DNA from: Periplaneta americana
Taxonomy: Eukaryota; Arthropoda; Insecta; Blattodea; Blattidae
DNA length: 64,000 nucleotides
Reading direction: 5' to 3'
Assembly (NCBI RefSeq): GCF_040183065.1
Contig: NC_091125.1
Location: 127,207,621-127,271,620 of the forward strand
Within the stretch, counting starts at the first letter, position 1; every line of letters starts with the position of its first letter. The notes below the pieces were generated by a model, which made no database searches, had not been told where the DNA came from, and saw only the letters and a program-made list of their open reading frames with translations. Positions 9,741 through 19,327 of the stretch are shown one piece after another. The position numbers and the translations under genes are program-made.

Positions 9741-10470
9741 ATTATTCTACTTAAATGACATGTACAATTTTATATAGCTCAACTAAAATATGTTTTTATA
9801 TTGACTTAATCTGTTTACTATGTATTGTATTTTTTGTTTAGCATAACTGATGAATTGTATGTACTGTAAATTGAATAGTATACTGTATAGGTCAACTGAT
9901 GAATTGTTTAAGCTTATAAATTGAATTAATCTACTTCATATGAATTGTATAGCTTAACGAAAATAAGTTTGTAAATTGAACTAATTTGATTGTATATGTT
10001 TGTATAGTTTGGCTGATGAATTGTATATGTTCTTAAATGATTACTAGTCAGTGTAGCTCTACTGATGAATTGTATACAGACCTACTGTAAATTGAATGGT
10101 AATATGTATAGCTCAACTGATGAATTGTTTATGATTATAAATTGAATTAATCTACTTGATATTAATTGCACAAATTTGTATAGCTTAATGAAAGTATGCT
10201 ACTTTGTATTGTATATATTTGTATAGATTTGGCCGATGAATTGTATATGCTTTATATTGAATAGTAATCTATATAGCTCTACTGATAAATTGTTTGTGTT
10301 TGTAATTTGAAGTAGTTTGCATGATATGTATTATCAATTTCTGTATATCACAACTGGTTGAATTGTTTATGCCTTAAATTTAATAAAATTGTTTTGTATT
10401 ATAATATAGCTCAACTTATGAATGATCGTTTGCGTTTGTAAATTTAATAATCTGATTGGCTATGTATTGT
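9708..10470 (+). repeat. Degenerate tandem repeat in LINE 3' UTR
   Basis: The phrase CTGATGAATTGTTTATG...TAAATTGAATTAATCTACTT...TGTATAGCTCAACT recurs from about 9711, 9896 and 10118, with shorter partial units between and after. The first unit overlaps the end of ORF2. It looks like an internally amplified 3' UTR. Confidence 0.65.
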
Positions 10471-10483
10471 ATACTTTTAGTAG

Positions 10484-10790
10484 AGCCATCGATGTTGGTC
10501 AGTCGACAGACTCGCTGGGCTGCTGATCCGGAGCTGCGTTCGGGCTTGGGTTGGACCCCCCTTTGGACTTTGGTTTCTTCGGAGGTTTTCCCCAGCCGTG
10601 GGACTGAAGCCGGATGGTCTATGGCGAGTCCTTGACATCAACCCCTTTGATTTGATTACCCCCTTTGATTTGATTACCTGGTTGGGTTTTTCCGAGGTTT
10701 CCCCCACCGAAAAGGCAAATGCCGGGTAATATTTTGGCGAATCCTCGGACCTCATCTCATCTCACTACATCTCGCCAAAATGTAAAAAAA
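10484..10790 (+). mobile_element. tRNA-like (SINE-type) segment in LINE 3' UTR
   Basis: An A-box-like TGGTCAGTCGACAG and a B-box-like GGGTTGGACCC are spaced as in a tRNA. A GC-rich body follows (two direct copies of CCCCTTTGATTTGATTAC), then ATCTCGCCAAAATG and repeated TGTAAAAAA. True LINE 3' UTR resumes afterwards. It is either a SINE insertion or an established chimera of this LINE subfamily. Confidence 0.5.
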
Positions 10791-10974
10791 TGTAAAAAAA
10801 TGTAGAAAAATGTAAAAAAATTGTACAAAATTGTAAAAATTGTAGAAAATTACTAAATTGTAAAACTATAAAAATTTGTAAAAATTGTAATTGTAATATT
10901 GTAAAATGTTGACATGTTCCACATCTTAAAGCTTCATTGCTCATGTAAGATCTATGGAATAAAATAAATAAATG

Positions 10975-11949
10975 AAAAAAAAAAAAATATATAAAAAAAT
11001 ATAAGACATCAAAAAATGAAAATATCAAAAAAAGGAATAAATATATAGCCTATATATAAAAAATAACATAAAATTATGCATGTGGATAACGTCAAGCCTC
11101 AAAATTATCGTATATACATTTTCGACTGGAGTATAATTCTTGCTTTTAAGACAGAAGAAGGCCTACTGGACACTTAGAAGTCAACATTACTACTTTCTCA
11201 TTATAGAAAGATTGCAAAAAAAGATTTGAGATTTTAGTCGAAATACAAGTTTTCAGCATCTCTAATACAAGAATAATGGTTCTAGCTTGTCGTCTGTTTC
11301 TGTACATCATCTTCTGATAATTGGGCAAATGTTCTTCTTCATAGGGCTATTCAGTATCTACAAGTCAATTTATCCGGAAATGGCACACATAAAATATAGA
11401 CATTTTATGTAACAAATGGATATCCCTATATTTGGAAAAATTACATGAAATTTCAGCAATCGTCTTAGGATGTTCTTCGTGATTTTTGCCTAACAGTAAT
11501 CAATTCATTATACATTTAGTTCTTTTTTGAGTTTTCGTTGCGATGTCATTTCAAACTAGGAAACTGCTAAGGTCAGGGACAGCGGGGAATAAAGTAGAGC
11601 AGCTTCAATTTTCACCGATTTGTCATCACTTCTTAACACGTGGATGAACCACCGAAGCGAGGTCTTAATGACTGAAAATTGAAAAGAAATACTGTAGTCT
11701 CAATATACGATTAATTTAGGTTATTCCTGCAATTATAATCCTATAGAGTGAATCAGAAATACTGTATGTACTTTTGATCGCTTCGTGTGATGACAGTATT
11801 ATGGCTACGAGAAATGAGGCTTTGCAGTTGGAAAGGCAATTCTTCAAATTGAAGAACAATACGCAATAATACCAACCAGAGTCATTTTATTGCTTCAAAC
11901 TGCTCGCCGTTCACATCCAAGCATAACCCGCTACGTTCTGAAAAGTCAC
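10975..11949. other. No recognisable feature
   Basis: AT-rich intergenic sequence. Short open frames on both strands show no domain, splice context or repeat signature that I can identify. Confidence 0.5.
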
Positions 11950-12284
11950 AATTGAGGCGTTCCTTAAGATAAGAGCGACCCCGCCAAGGATCGCATTTTG
12001 TGTTTTTGACTCCTCCGAATATTTAAGACACATATCTGCAGCTTAAGCTGGCAGATGTTTGGCGGGCTCTCCTTTACTACATTGAAATTAGCATTGTTTG
12101 TAAGGTTGGAGAAACTGCGCAGTCTGTGAAAGGTTGATAATATTAATATTACTCCGTACGAGAAGGGCGAATACGCCACCCTTCCTGAAGGCGCGCGCCA
12201 TTCACTGTCTTAGCGTTGTTGTAACCACACAGACGAGTACAACCGTAGTGAGGAATTACGTGTATTTATGGACATTGTAATAGC

Positions 12285-12655
12285 TTAGTATGAGGAGCCT
12301 AATAGTGACAGTGATAATCAACCAGAAATACCTGGTTATTGTAGGAAATATCAGAGGCATGTCGAAAAATGGATAAACGTAGCTACAAGCAAAGATTAAA
12401 AGGAACAAAGTTGAATCGTACGTTAGTACGAAAACATCTCGACATGTGCAAGATCGCGGTATAGGCCCGCCATGTGGGTGCTTCAACGCATTAGGTATGG
12501 AGGAAATACAACCTGTATTTCGTAATTTCTGGGAGTTGGGTGATTATGACCTCCACAATGCCTACATTTCTAAGCTCGTAACCAGTGTTGATGTGAACAG
12601 ATGTCGCATTAAAAATAGGCCGATCTCTCTGAGCTGGTTTTGCCAAAGAGATATG
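12285..12655 (+). pseudogene. Decayed transposon-borne ORF with Cys-rich N-terminal motif
   Basis: Conceptual reading gives KRNKVESYVSTKTSRHVQD, then RGIGPPCGCFNALGMEEIQP, VFRNFWELGDYDLHNAYISK and LVTSVDVNRCRIKNR. A similar arrangement (Tyr-Val-Ser stretch, a G-PC-C motif, then FW-LGDY--Q/HN-Y) is recalled from many insect proteins of unknown function associated with DNA transposons. The upstream part has stops and needs more than one frame. It is interrupted at 12659 by the nested element. Confidence 0.5.
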
Positions 12656-12863
12656 TAAAACCCGAGTCACACGGGGATAGTTTACAGGAGTCAAGTGCTT
12701 GAAGTCTCTAAACTTGATGCTATATTTGTGATCACACGGAGACATTAAATTTGAAACCATGCTTGAAAAAAAGCGCGCGCTGAATGTTGTATTCGTAGTG
12801 GTGTTTGAATTCTTGTATTCTGTTATAGTTAATAAAAGTAAATAGTGAACTAGCATTTTTAGT

Positions 12864-13095
12864 TTGGTGAAACTGAAGATGCCACCAGCACATATTAAAG
12901 CATGTGTGCAGCTAATTGGAGCCTTGTTATTGTATGAATTACAAAATATTATTGAAAAAAAGGAAAAGAGAAAATGGGTTAAGAAATGGATTCGTCGAAG
13001 AATTATGCATAGTGCATCTAATACCTTGTTGAAAAAATTAGCTGAAGACGATCCTGCAGATTACAGGAAACATCTCAGAATGACTCCTGTTTTAA
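12864..13095 (+). pseudogene. Harbinger transposase, N-terminal fragment
   Basis: Reads VKKWIRRRIMHSASNTLLKK, then LAEDDPADYRKHLRMTP. This corresponds to the N-terminal block of PIF/Harbinger nucleases (W--W--RR---GAS--LL-EL---D---Y---LRM). The DDE catalytic domain is absent because the internal deletion joins this fragment to the opposite-strand gene. Confidence 0.75.
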
Positions 13096-13300
13096 GGGGT
13101 TTTAACTTTTTTCGAACCACTTCTACGTCTATGTTTTCGAAACCTTGTTCCATGAGTTCACTCACTAGTTTCTGGAATAATAATTCCCGCTTGTTTTTAT
13201 TGAGGTATTCTTTGTCACGTATATTCCATACAAGTTCATACTTCTCATACACTTCCAAAAACTTTATGATATCGTTGGAATTCCACTTAGGGGCGCTCAT
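13096..13300 (-). pseudogene. MADF/Myb-like domain fragment of Harbinger second ORF
   Basis: On the minus strand from an ATG at 13300: MSAPKWNSNDIIKFLEVYEK, then YELVWNIRDKEYLNKNKREL, LFQKLVSELMEQGFENIDVE and VVRKKLKPLKTG. The pattern of a binding surface with LWNI/VWN, Y-NK--R, and L--E is a MADF domain. In Harbinger elements this accessory protein binds DNA and helps nuclear import of the transposase. It is truncated by the internal deletion. Confidence 0.7.
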
Positions 13301-13895
13301 TATTAATAATTATTAATTTACTTCGACAATAGGCCTAAAACTACAAACTTTCTATTTGCCAAGTTGCTACAAGTTCGCATTCACACGCGGGAAGTGGTGG
13401 AGTCAAGTTGGTCACGTGACGGGAAAGTGGACACAAAAGTTGACGGGTCGTCAACTCAAATTCTGCTTGACCGCCAAGTCACAACTTGATTGTCTCGACC
13501 ATATCACACGGGGAAAGTTGAAGGAAAGTCGACTTGCTCCAAGCACTTGACTCCTGTAAACTATCCCCGTGTGAATTAGCCTTAACGTCAATAAAGCTCA
13601 CTTCTGATAAAGTAAAGTGATCTGAAAGCTCTCCTTATCTATGTGCCACAGAACGTTTGTAGATGAGGTGATCAGCAAACGACACGTGCAACTAGCAGTG
13701 ACTGACTCGGAGGAACATCTTCATGAAGTTGATGTAATGGATTGTTAGCAACTCTGTTCCCAGAACAAGTGAGACCACTTTTGATAGCAAGGGTAATAAC
13801 ATGATAGGCATCTACTTATTTTTGGTTATTAATAATTTGAGACACTTTGTAAATGTCACATCACAGTGCGATTAAGTGTTTTTATTTATTTATTA

Positions 13896-13897
13896 AC

Positions 13898-13931
<34 letters not shown>
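13896..13931 (+). repeat. (ATT)n microsatellite
   Basis: About twelve ATT units inside the right arm of the transposon at 11950-14246. Confidence 0.9.
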
Positions 13932-13936
<5 letters not shown>

Positions 13937-14246
13937 CTGCCACTATTGAGTTCATTCTACACCCTTTTCTTTTTTTAATATACTGTTTTCAAATTATTCC
14001 CATAATATTGATGAATTCATAATGTCATATATGATCACTATTAAGTTGGAATATTAAATTGGACATTTAATTGCAATTTTTAATAAAGGTATTCGTTTCT
14101 CAGTGTACAAAGTAATTATCATTATTTACAGACGTGTCCTTGGCGGATTCGCCCTTATCTCGTTTACAGGTAAAATACTTTGAACATCGATTATCTCTAA
14201 AAGTACATTTGGCGGGTTCGCCCTTCTCTTACGGAACGCCTCAATT

Positions 14247-14870
14247 GCTTTACGATACATGCCTACCAGTAGCGCCAACTTTTTAAAAACATTGGGTGGG
14301 CTCAAACACTTGATCATAATTTCCCAAAAGAATCCCATAAATCCTCCCTTTAATGATATGAATACTAATTTGTTCCTTCATACTAGTAATTATATACAAA
14401 AAAAATCTGTACATTATCTTGTACTGTACGTAGCTATTCTGCACAATAATTATCCATTTTCAGTAATTAAATAGAACGTTACAATTATATAAACATTTTA
14501 ACTTGGGGACTTGAATTCTTTCGAACTATAAATTGATAATACGGAGGTGCACTCACTATTGCGTAGCAAGGAGTGATGGAAATGTGTTTCTTCCTATACA
14601 TTCGTCACAAACATTTTCTAAATCTAACTTTTCAGCACTATCCTTATGTGGCACCTTACTATCGATAGGAGAGATGAATAAAGTGTGTATCAACAATGCA
14701 TCCTTATTTACTGAAATTTTACTTATTGTAATTTACCGATTTCAATAAGCAACCATCACATATCATGTTCTTGTTTAGTCAACTGTTCGAAGACAGGTTT
14801 GTACCTCATAAATAACACCTGTAAGGCATCACTCATGAGGTAACTAAGCCAGGAAAGAATGGAAAAGGAA

Positions 14871-14902
<32 letters not shown>

Positions 14903-15034
14903 AATAACAAATAAATAATACGACAAATTATTGGGTGGGCTCAGATCCCACGGGCCCATATAATTTGGCGTCACTGATGTCTACTGTAATACACAAAATT
15001 CTTCCTCAGTTGCTGTTTTAATCATGTCCTTGTT
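14247..15034. other. No gene seen; short (GAT)n at 14872-14900
   Basis: The phrase ATTGGGTGGGCTCA occurs twice (about 14290 and 14931), hinting at a dispersed repeat. No coding evidence. Confidence 0.45.
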
Positions 15035-15120
15035 TTGTGGTTTCCGAGCGTAACCCTAAACAGTCACATGCTATGAGGTCGGGGGAGTGGGCTGGCCATT
15101 CTGTCGGGCTGGTATACATT
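15035..15120 (-). pseudogene. Tc1/mariner transposase fragment
   Basis: The minus-strand reading gives TEWPAHSPDLIACDCLGLRS, the WPA-SPDL block that carries the second Asp of the Tc1/mariner catalytic triad. About 30 codons survive. Confidence 0.5.
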
Positions 15121-15414
15121 AGTTTGTGCGTTCAAACACAACCGCGTGCTTTTTATGTTTTTTGTTGTTTTTAAGAGAGAGAGAAAATATAATTGCTCCT
15201 GTCTCTTTTATGACTGTTTTAGTAATTAACATTAGGTTCATGAATGTATTATGTCATCACTCTAACATTATTTATTATGACGTTATGGCTGTAAATGGAA
15301 AGAAAGAAAGATTATATTCTCAACAAAAATATCTTTCGTGGCATAAACAAAAAAACTTACTGGCGTCTGCCTTAGATAATTCAAACAATTAAAAGTTCAC
15401 GATTCAATATTTAG

Positions 15415-15575
15415 TCCATCTTCCTCCCATCTCGATCACATCTTGGAGTCGAGTGGGCACGGAATCGACTACTCTTTTCAGTTCTTAGCCACGGCATCCC
15501 AGTCATCCTGGACGAGCTTGCACAAATCATCAGGACGTCTTGGAGGGGGATTGGACCAATTTTTCCTCATCCTTC
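15415..15575 (-). pseudogene. Tc1-like transposase C-terminal fragment
   Basis: The minus-strand reading gives NWSNPPPRRPDDLCKLVQDD, then WDAVAKN, a stop, and IPCPLDSKM. This resembles the C-terminus of Tc1 transposases (NP-P----L---LQ--W--I-----I-SM). Its order relative to the fragment at 15035-15120 is not that of one intact gene, so these are separate or rearranged remnants. Confidence 0.5.
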
Positions 15576-15587
15576 TTTACTTGTCCC

Positions 15588-15715
15588 CCAGTAGCTCAGT
15601 CGGAAGAATGTCGGAATTTAGATGCCAATGTCTCAGGTTCAAATCCTCGTCACTCCTTTCCATTTTATTGTGTTACAGGTTAGTATAACGTAATAATATA
15701 AGAAGAAAAAACTAA
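15588..15715 (+). mobile_element. tRNA-headed SINE fragment
   Basis: The head contains AGTAGCTCAGTCGGAAGA (A box) and CAGGTTCAAATCC (B box) at tRNA spacing. A T-rich body follows. The 3' end is not clear. Confidence 0.6.
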
Positions 15716-15749
15716 CACTAGTATTATGCAACTATATTGTTTCAAATCT

Positions 15750-15990
15750 AACATAAATTTATATTACTTATATCGCTAAATAACGATGACATAATACAAA
15801 TCATAACTAGAATATTATTTATATCGCTAAAAACGACAACGGAATACAAATGATTACTTCAATATTATTTATATCGCTAACGAACGATAAAAAAATAAAA
15901 TGATGACATAAACAAGGCTCGAACTCACAATCTTGAAATCATTAAATGAACACACTACCGTTGCTCTACGAGACGCAGATATGAATGACT
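15750..15990 (-). mobile_element. tRNA-headed SINE, minus strand, with 50-bp tandem units
   Basis: The tRNA-like head is at 15912-15990 on the minus strand (GTAGAGCAACGGTAG as A box, GAGTTCGAGCC as B box). The body holds three units in which ATATCGCTAA recurs at 15771, 15821 and 15871, an exact 50-bp period. Confidence 0.55.
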
Positions 15991-16369
15991 TCTGCTTACA
16001 CATCTTAGTTCCGAAACTGCTCGTATAAGCGCATTGCATTATGTAACATCATCATTATCCGAACTAGACTTACAAAATATTCGCTGTTCATGAGTGCGGC
16101 CATTTTTTTTTGACAGCTTACAGTTTTCTTGTACATTAGCGGCGCTTCATACATTCTTAATGCATTTTAATTTCCGTTTTGAAGAGGTCATCTTAATGAA
16201 TTATAACGTAGGTACATCAATGAATCATTCTTAGATAATTCATCTTTACGAAATAAGTCCAGTTTAGATACCAGTCATGGATACAATAAATAAAAATCTA
16301 GTATGCATTTTGTAATTAAGCGCATGGTTAATTAGATAATTAGGCTCAAAGTCTGAGTAGTTCGACAAC

Positions 16370-16465
16370 AGCGCATCGTCGACTCACGCACGAATACATT
16401 CGAACTCAGGTCTTAATAACTGCATTCCGTTCCTTAGTCATCGCACTACAGTTGCCACATATTCT
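16370..16465 (-). mobile_element. tRNA-like SINE head
   Basis: The minus strand has GGCAACTGTAGTGCGATGAC followed about 40 bases on by GAGTTCGAATG, a plausible A/B box pair. The body is not resolved. Confidence 0.4.
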
Positions 16466-17122
16466 AATGACAGGAAATATGAGTTAGTGTTTTTATTTAA
16501 TTTGCAAGATAATCGTCTATTTTATTGAAAAACTGCAAAGGGATGATCATTTTCTGCAATAATACGAATAAAAGTCAGAATCGTGCGTACAGTACTCATC
16601 GAGAATAACAGTGTTAACATTTAGGATTTTTTTTTTCTGAGAAAATTATTAATGTGAATGAATGAAGTGCATTTATTGATAAACAATTATACAAACTCAT
16701 GTACACAAGATCTCTCGCACGAGCCCGTACGGCCATTCGTGCTATAATTATGCACAGTTTGAAACTTCAAAGAAAACAAAAATAATACTACTAGTAATAA
16801 AATAGTAAAACAACACTAATGGCCGGTTTCTCCAAATATTGTTAGAATATTTAGTGAATGTTAAACTCTTAACAGTTCGTTAAATATAGTTTTTTCATGT
16901 CTTCAATACTAGTTAGGCTTAACAGATTGTTAAGTATTTGGTAACTTAAATGTAGGATTTTAGGCAGTTAATTCATTTAACAGATAGTTAAATATGGCAT
17001 GTAACACCACAGCTGTTCAAACAGAAGTTGTGAAAATAATATTTCATGTCTCTGTTTAAGGAATATTTCGTGAATGACTGATGACATAACATTAAAAAGA
17101 CACTTTAGAAAGCTAATATAGC
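16466..17122. other. No gene seen
   Basis: AT-rich. From 16819 (GGCCGGTTTCTCC) there are several AACAGnnnGTTAAnT motifs that return near 17860-17960, suggesting subterminal repeats of an old DNA element; no clear termini. Confidence 0.3.
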
Positions 17123-17260
17123 TGAAAACCCGGGTTCAAATCCCGGCGCCGGAGAGAATTTTTCTCCGTTCCATCACTCTTTCATCATATGATGACGCAG
17201 AATATCTGCATGGAAATATCATATGTACTTCGGTACATCAAAATATATATAATATAGAGA
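17123..17260 (+). mobile_element. SINE, 5'-truncated
   Basis: Begins in the B box region (CCCGGGTTCAAATCCCGG), followed by GGAGAGAATTTTTCTCCGTT and a body ending near a TATATATAATATA tail. The A box is missing or degenerate. Confidence 0.6.
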
Positions 17261-18294
17261 AGATAATCTTCAAAATTAAACTGATTATCATACTGGCTGC
17301 TTATTTTGATACTGAGCTGTTATTGAATATTTAGAAAATGTGGGATCTCAACGTGGCAAATAGGAATGATGATTTATATACTATACGTGATACTCAATCT
17401 GTGACAATATATGTTTTCGAAACAAGTAGGCCTCAAAATTTTACAAGAAATTTAAACCAGATTTGAATATCCTACAAACAGAAATAGACCACTTACTCCA
17501 ATTCAGCATGTATTATTTACTCTTGATTCTATGATACTGGCTCTTTTCAACTAACTATAGCCAATGACAATAGTTTCAAAACACACAGTGAGTATTATAT
17601 TAGAAAGGTTTCAGCAAAAATTGGTACTTTGAGAAGTCATGTTAACATTAGTACTATAACCTTACTTTGTAATAATATTATTATTCAATAGTTGTCACCT
17701 ACAACTTTCATTTGTCTTCTTCTTTATCGATCATGGTCTGCTGTATCAGTTTATGATTTTATACATTTTTCATGACTTACAGAATTTAAAGGATAATATC
17801 AGCCAATAAAAAATTGTCTTACATGTGCAAAATCATTACCAACTGGTAATGAGTGGTTAAAATAATGTTAACGACTGTTACAGTTAAGTGCTGGTTGTTT
17901 TAAACAAAATGATGTTGAAGAAATGGAAAATACATTAACAAAACGTTAGAAATAAACAGGTTGTTAATTTAACACAAGTTAAGCCAAATTAAACATAATT
18001 GTTATTATTTCTACCGTCATCATTAATTATCACAATTAAAACTAATCTAATTTCAAACCAAATTAAAAAAAAAATAATAAAAATAAAATAAATGTAAGAT
18101 ATGATAGAAAAAAAAAAAACAAAAAACACACACACAGTGTAGTATATAGAACTAATATGGTATTATAATATTGTTTATTGTACTTTACGAGAGAAGTAAG
18201 CTGTTAAAATTCGCAGAATTATATTACTTCCAGCCTACATATATTTTCATATTCTGTTATCCAATTACACTTGTAATAAGTGTCAATGTTAATG

Positions 18295-18816
18295 TTATGT
18301 TTTATTTAACGACGCCCGCAAATGCCGAGGTTATATTTTATTTTTTATTTTACTATTTATTTTAGTATTTTTATTTATATTTATTTTAGTATTTTTATTT
18401 TTACGACGCTTTATCAACATCTTAGGTTATTTAGCGTCTGAATGAGATGAAGGTGATAATGCCGGTGAAATGAGTCCGGGGTCCAACACCGAAAGTTACC
18501 CAGTATTTGCTCACAATCGGTTGAGGGAAAACCCTGGAAAAAAATCTCAACCAGGTAACTTGCCCCGACCAGGAATCGAACGCGGACCACCTGGTTTCGC
18601 GGCCAGACGCGCTAACCGTTACTCCACAGGTGTGGACGCCGAGGTTATAACAGCGTCGCCGGTGTGCCGGAATTTTGTCTCGTAGGAGTTCTTTTACATG
18701 CCAGTAAATCTAATGACATGAGCCTGTCGCATTTAAGCGACCTAGCCCGGGATCGAACCCGCAATCTCGGGCATGGAAGGTCAGTGCTATACCAACTGCG
18801 CAAAGCAGGCGGACGC
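18295..18816 (-). mobile_element. SINE (family B), minus strand, split by another SINE
   Basis: The tRNA-like head at about 18735-18815 (minus) has the B box GGGTTCGATCCCGG. The body continues to 18650 and, beyond the inserted SINE, at 18295-18335. The same family is at 35864-36093. Confidence 0.75.
18336..18637 (-). mobile_element. SINE (family A) inserted in SINE B
   Basis: The tRNA-like head is on the minus strand at 18560-18637 (GTTAGCGCGTCTGGC as A box, GTTCGATTCCTGG as B box). The body ends at an A/T-rich tail near 18340. The flanking direct repeat GCCGAGGTTATA (18324-18335 and 18638-18649) is the target site within SINE B, proving the order of insertion. Confidence 0.85.
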
Positions 18817-19258
18817 AACAAGTGTCCTATGTAAACCTTTTTACATGATAATGTTAACTTGAACGAAATGTTTGATCATGTTCTTGGAAGTACACCTTCC
18901 TTTTCATCATCGGCATCATGCCAGCATAATAGTGAATCTACAATTAGGCAGTGGGGAAGAGAAGAGAAACAAGGTCAAGAAATCACGTTGTCAGAAGAGT
19001 ATGCCAAAAAAGAGCACGACACTTCCACAAGAACCTAACATGTGATTTTTACAAACTCTTTCGCAATAGTGTCATTACCATCATATCCCCTACATGACAT
19101 GTCTTCTCCACTGAGCATGTAATTCAACACTGTCTCTTCTTTATCCACTTCTAGCGACTATAATGTTAAGCGACTTTTTCCTCAACATGTTAAGTTAACG
19201 TACTCCTGTCCTTGTCTTAAAGATTCCTGCACGAATATGGCGTAGTTAATTTGTTCTG

Positions 19259-19295
19259 TATAAAAGGAAGAAGTGTGCAGCAGTTGGAGTCACTT
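19259..19295 (+). promoter_or_regulatory. Core promoter of gene B
   Basis: The TATA box TATAAAAG is at 19259-19266, and a TCACTT initiator-like sequence at 19290-19295 sits the usual 30 bases downstream. The start codon at 19328 follows a short 5' UTR. Confidence 0.65.
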
Positions 19296-19327
19296 CAAGA
19301 TTTTACCTTCTCAGAGGTGTTTTAGAA

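Larger units (their letters stand above)
5326..10974 (+). mobile_element. CR1-superclade LINE, apparently complete
   Basis: The element has a 5' UTR with two tandem monomers, ORF1 (PHD-like zinc finger plus SGNH esterase-like domain), ORF2 (endonuclease plus reverse transcriptase), a long repeat-rich 3' UTR and a terminus ending in AATAAAATAAATAAATG and an A-rich tail. ORF1 with PHD and esterase domains is characteristic of CR1-like LINEs. Both ORFs are uninterrupted, so the insertion is young. The exact 5' end is uncertain: AT-rich sequence from 4700 to 5325 could belong to it. All other LINEs in the window are fragments. Confidence 0.85.
12659..13582. mobile_element. PIF/Harbinger element, internally deleted, 3-bp TSD
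   Basis: The inverted termini share TCACACGGGGATAGTTTACA, then GGAGTCAAGTGCTTG. The flanking direct repeat is TAA (12656-12658 and 13583-13585), matching the Harbinger TWA target rule. It retains the start of the transposase gene on the + strand and the start of a MADF-type gene on the - strand, meeting head-on near 13095. This is the gene pair typical of the superfamily with everything between deleted. Confidence 0.85.
11950..14246. mobile_element. DNA transposon with long inverted termini, interrupted by a Harbinger element
   Basis: The left end reads AATTGAGGCGTTCCTTAAGA and continues through GAGCGACCCCGCCAA. The right end is its complement (TTGGCGGGTTCGCCCTTCTC, then ACGGAACGCCTCAATT). 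Secondary copies of the subterminal motif lie at about 12150-12185 and 14138-14155. It carries a decayed protein fragment (12285-12655) and is split by the element at 12659-13582. Its superfamily is not clear from the termini. Confidence 0.7.
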
